NCBI RefSeq assembly: GCF_009847015.1
Contig: NZ_WVEM01000001.1
Location: 496,001 to 560,000 of the forward strand
Length of the DNA stretch: 64,000 nucleotides
Direction: 5' to 3'
DNA from: Sunxiuqinia indica
GTDB taxonomy: Bacteria > Bacteroidota > Bacteroidia > Bacteroidales > Prolixibacteraceae
Under the pieces are notes generated by a model. The model was not told the DNA's origin. It saw nothing but the letters and a program-made list of their open reading frames with translations, and made no database searches. A program made the translations under genes and the position numbers. Shown here piece by piece: positions 63,631 through 64,000 of this stretch. Position 1 is the first letter of the stretch. The number at the start of each line of letters is the position of its first letter.

Positions 63631-64000
63631 GTGGAATTTTATTTCAACTCAACATACACATTTGGTCTATTTCTCTTCTGCATTGTTATTGCAGGCTTAA
63701 CCAGTTTTATATTATATAGAAAGACGAAGAAAGACAGCCCATTAACAAGTCTCCAGATTTATTTACTTAGTGCGTTGCGATTCGTCTCCGTTTTTCTTAT
63801 CGTTGCTTTATTTCTCGAACTAGCTATCCAACGAATTAAGCACGAGAAGTTGCAGCCTGAGTTGATAATCGGAGTTGATAACTCCGAGTCGATTAAGCAA
63901 TATAGCAGCAATATAAAGGATATAGTCGATCAATTAAATAGCGAGTTGAAAGGCCACTCTCCTACTGTTGTTTTATTTGACAGTCAAGTAAATAAGGCAA
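63631..64000 (+). CDS. VWA-like membrane protein, 5' part only
   Basis: An open frame runs from the GTG at 63631 to the window end. The first 123 residues have a TM helix (about 10-28), a second at about 52-72 (LLSALRFVSVFLIVALFLEL), and then a strand/loop ELIIGVDNSESIKQY that looks like the start of a von Willebrand A domain (hydrophobic strand then D-x-S-x-S). Bacteroidota carry long membrane proteins of this plan (Bat-like, often next to VWA operons). The start codon is uncertain; an earlier ATG is not visible in frame. Confidence 0.6.
   Translation, partial: MEFYFNSTYTFGLFLFCIVIAGLTSFILYRKTKKDSPLTSLQIYLLSALRFVSVFLIVALFLELAIQRIKHEKLQPELIIGVDNSESIKQYSSNIKDIVDQLNSELKGHSPTVVLFDSQVNKA

Noticed and set aside
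1-64000. CRISPR array or rRNA operon
   Set aside because: No regularly spaced repeats of 25-40 bases and no rRNA-like stretch were seen on either strand.

Overview
The window looks like a chromosomal segment of a Bacteroidota bacterium. An anaerobic, marine-type member of the Marinilabiliales is plausible, but I infer that from gene content and gene style and have run no search. The signs are: promoter boxes of the TTG-N19-TAnnTTTG type, almost no Shine-Dalgarno sequences, E1 alpha/beta and CysG-type fusions, DUF4422 and GT genes, and outer-membrane proteins of Bacteroidota style. There is no rRNA, CRISPR array or intact insertion sequence.

Region 1 (1-5916) is a galactose locus. A divergent galM (cut by the window start) faces gntR-galT-galK-gluP. 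A repeated 16-bp motif, two ACTGGT half-sites 10 bp apart, lies between galM and gntR and again just before galT; it is the likely operator of the GntR-type regulator. Region 2 (6000-12820) holds a PrpE-like phosphatase, two identical tRNA-Asp genes, trmO, transaldolase, a conserved unknown protein, two decayed transposase fragments, a CsbD-like small protein, a cold-shock protein and a one-domain DEAD-like protein.

Region 3 (12883-26700) is a 17-gene minus-strand operon for anaerobic corrin ring synthesis and cobalt uptake: cbiX-M-N-Q-O-A-C-D-E-T-L-F-G-H-J-cobD-cysG. A cobalamin riboswitch heads it, most neighbouring genes overlap, and a perfect palindrome closes it. Cobalt import, insertion, ring methylation and contraction, and a,c-amidation are all there. 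The late steps (CbiP, CbiB, adenosylation, nucleotide loop) are not.

Region 4 (26873-31140) is the most interesting part: a compact, AT-rich plus-strand operon of a SIR2-domain protein, a HerA-type ATPase and a small membrane protein resembling the SLATT family. The first two match the known two-gene SIR2-HerA anti-phage system. The third, 4 bp downstream, looks like an added membrane effector or regulator, and I know of no described three-gene system of this make-up. A perfect 23-bp inverted repeat stands on the left and a cluster of REP-like palindromes on the right.

Region 5 (31241-64000) is mostly housekeeping: a Bor-like lipoprotein, mnmE, three glycosyltransferase-type genes, a fabG-like gene, a PfkB kinase, a SpoIIE-type phosphatase with sensor, an MscS channel, clpC and gyrA (divergent), a TPR protein, flavodoxin, a branched-chain-type 2-oxoacid dehydrogenase E1/E2 pair, a class C beta-lactamase-like hydrolase, pyrD/pyrK, an XRE regulator, a membrane phosphoesterase, a large secreted propeller/barrel protein with a HEFRH metalloprotease motif, a membrane protein, a 7TM-LuxR regulator and the start of a VWA-like membrane protein.
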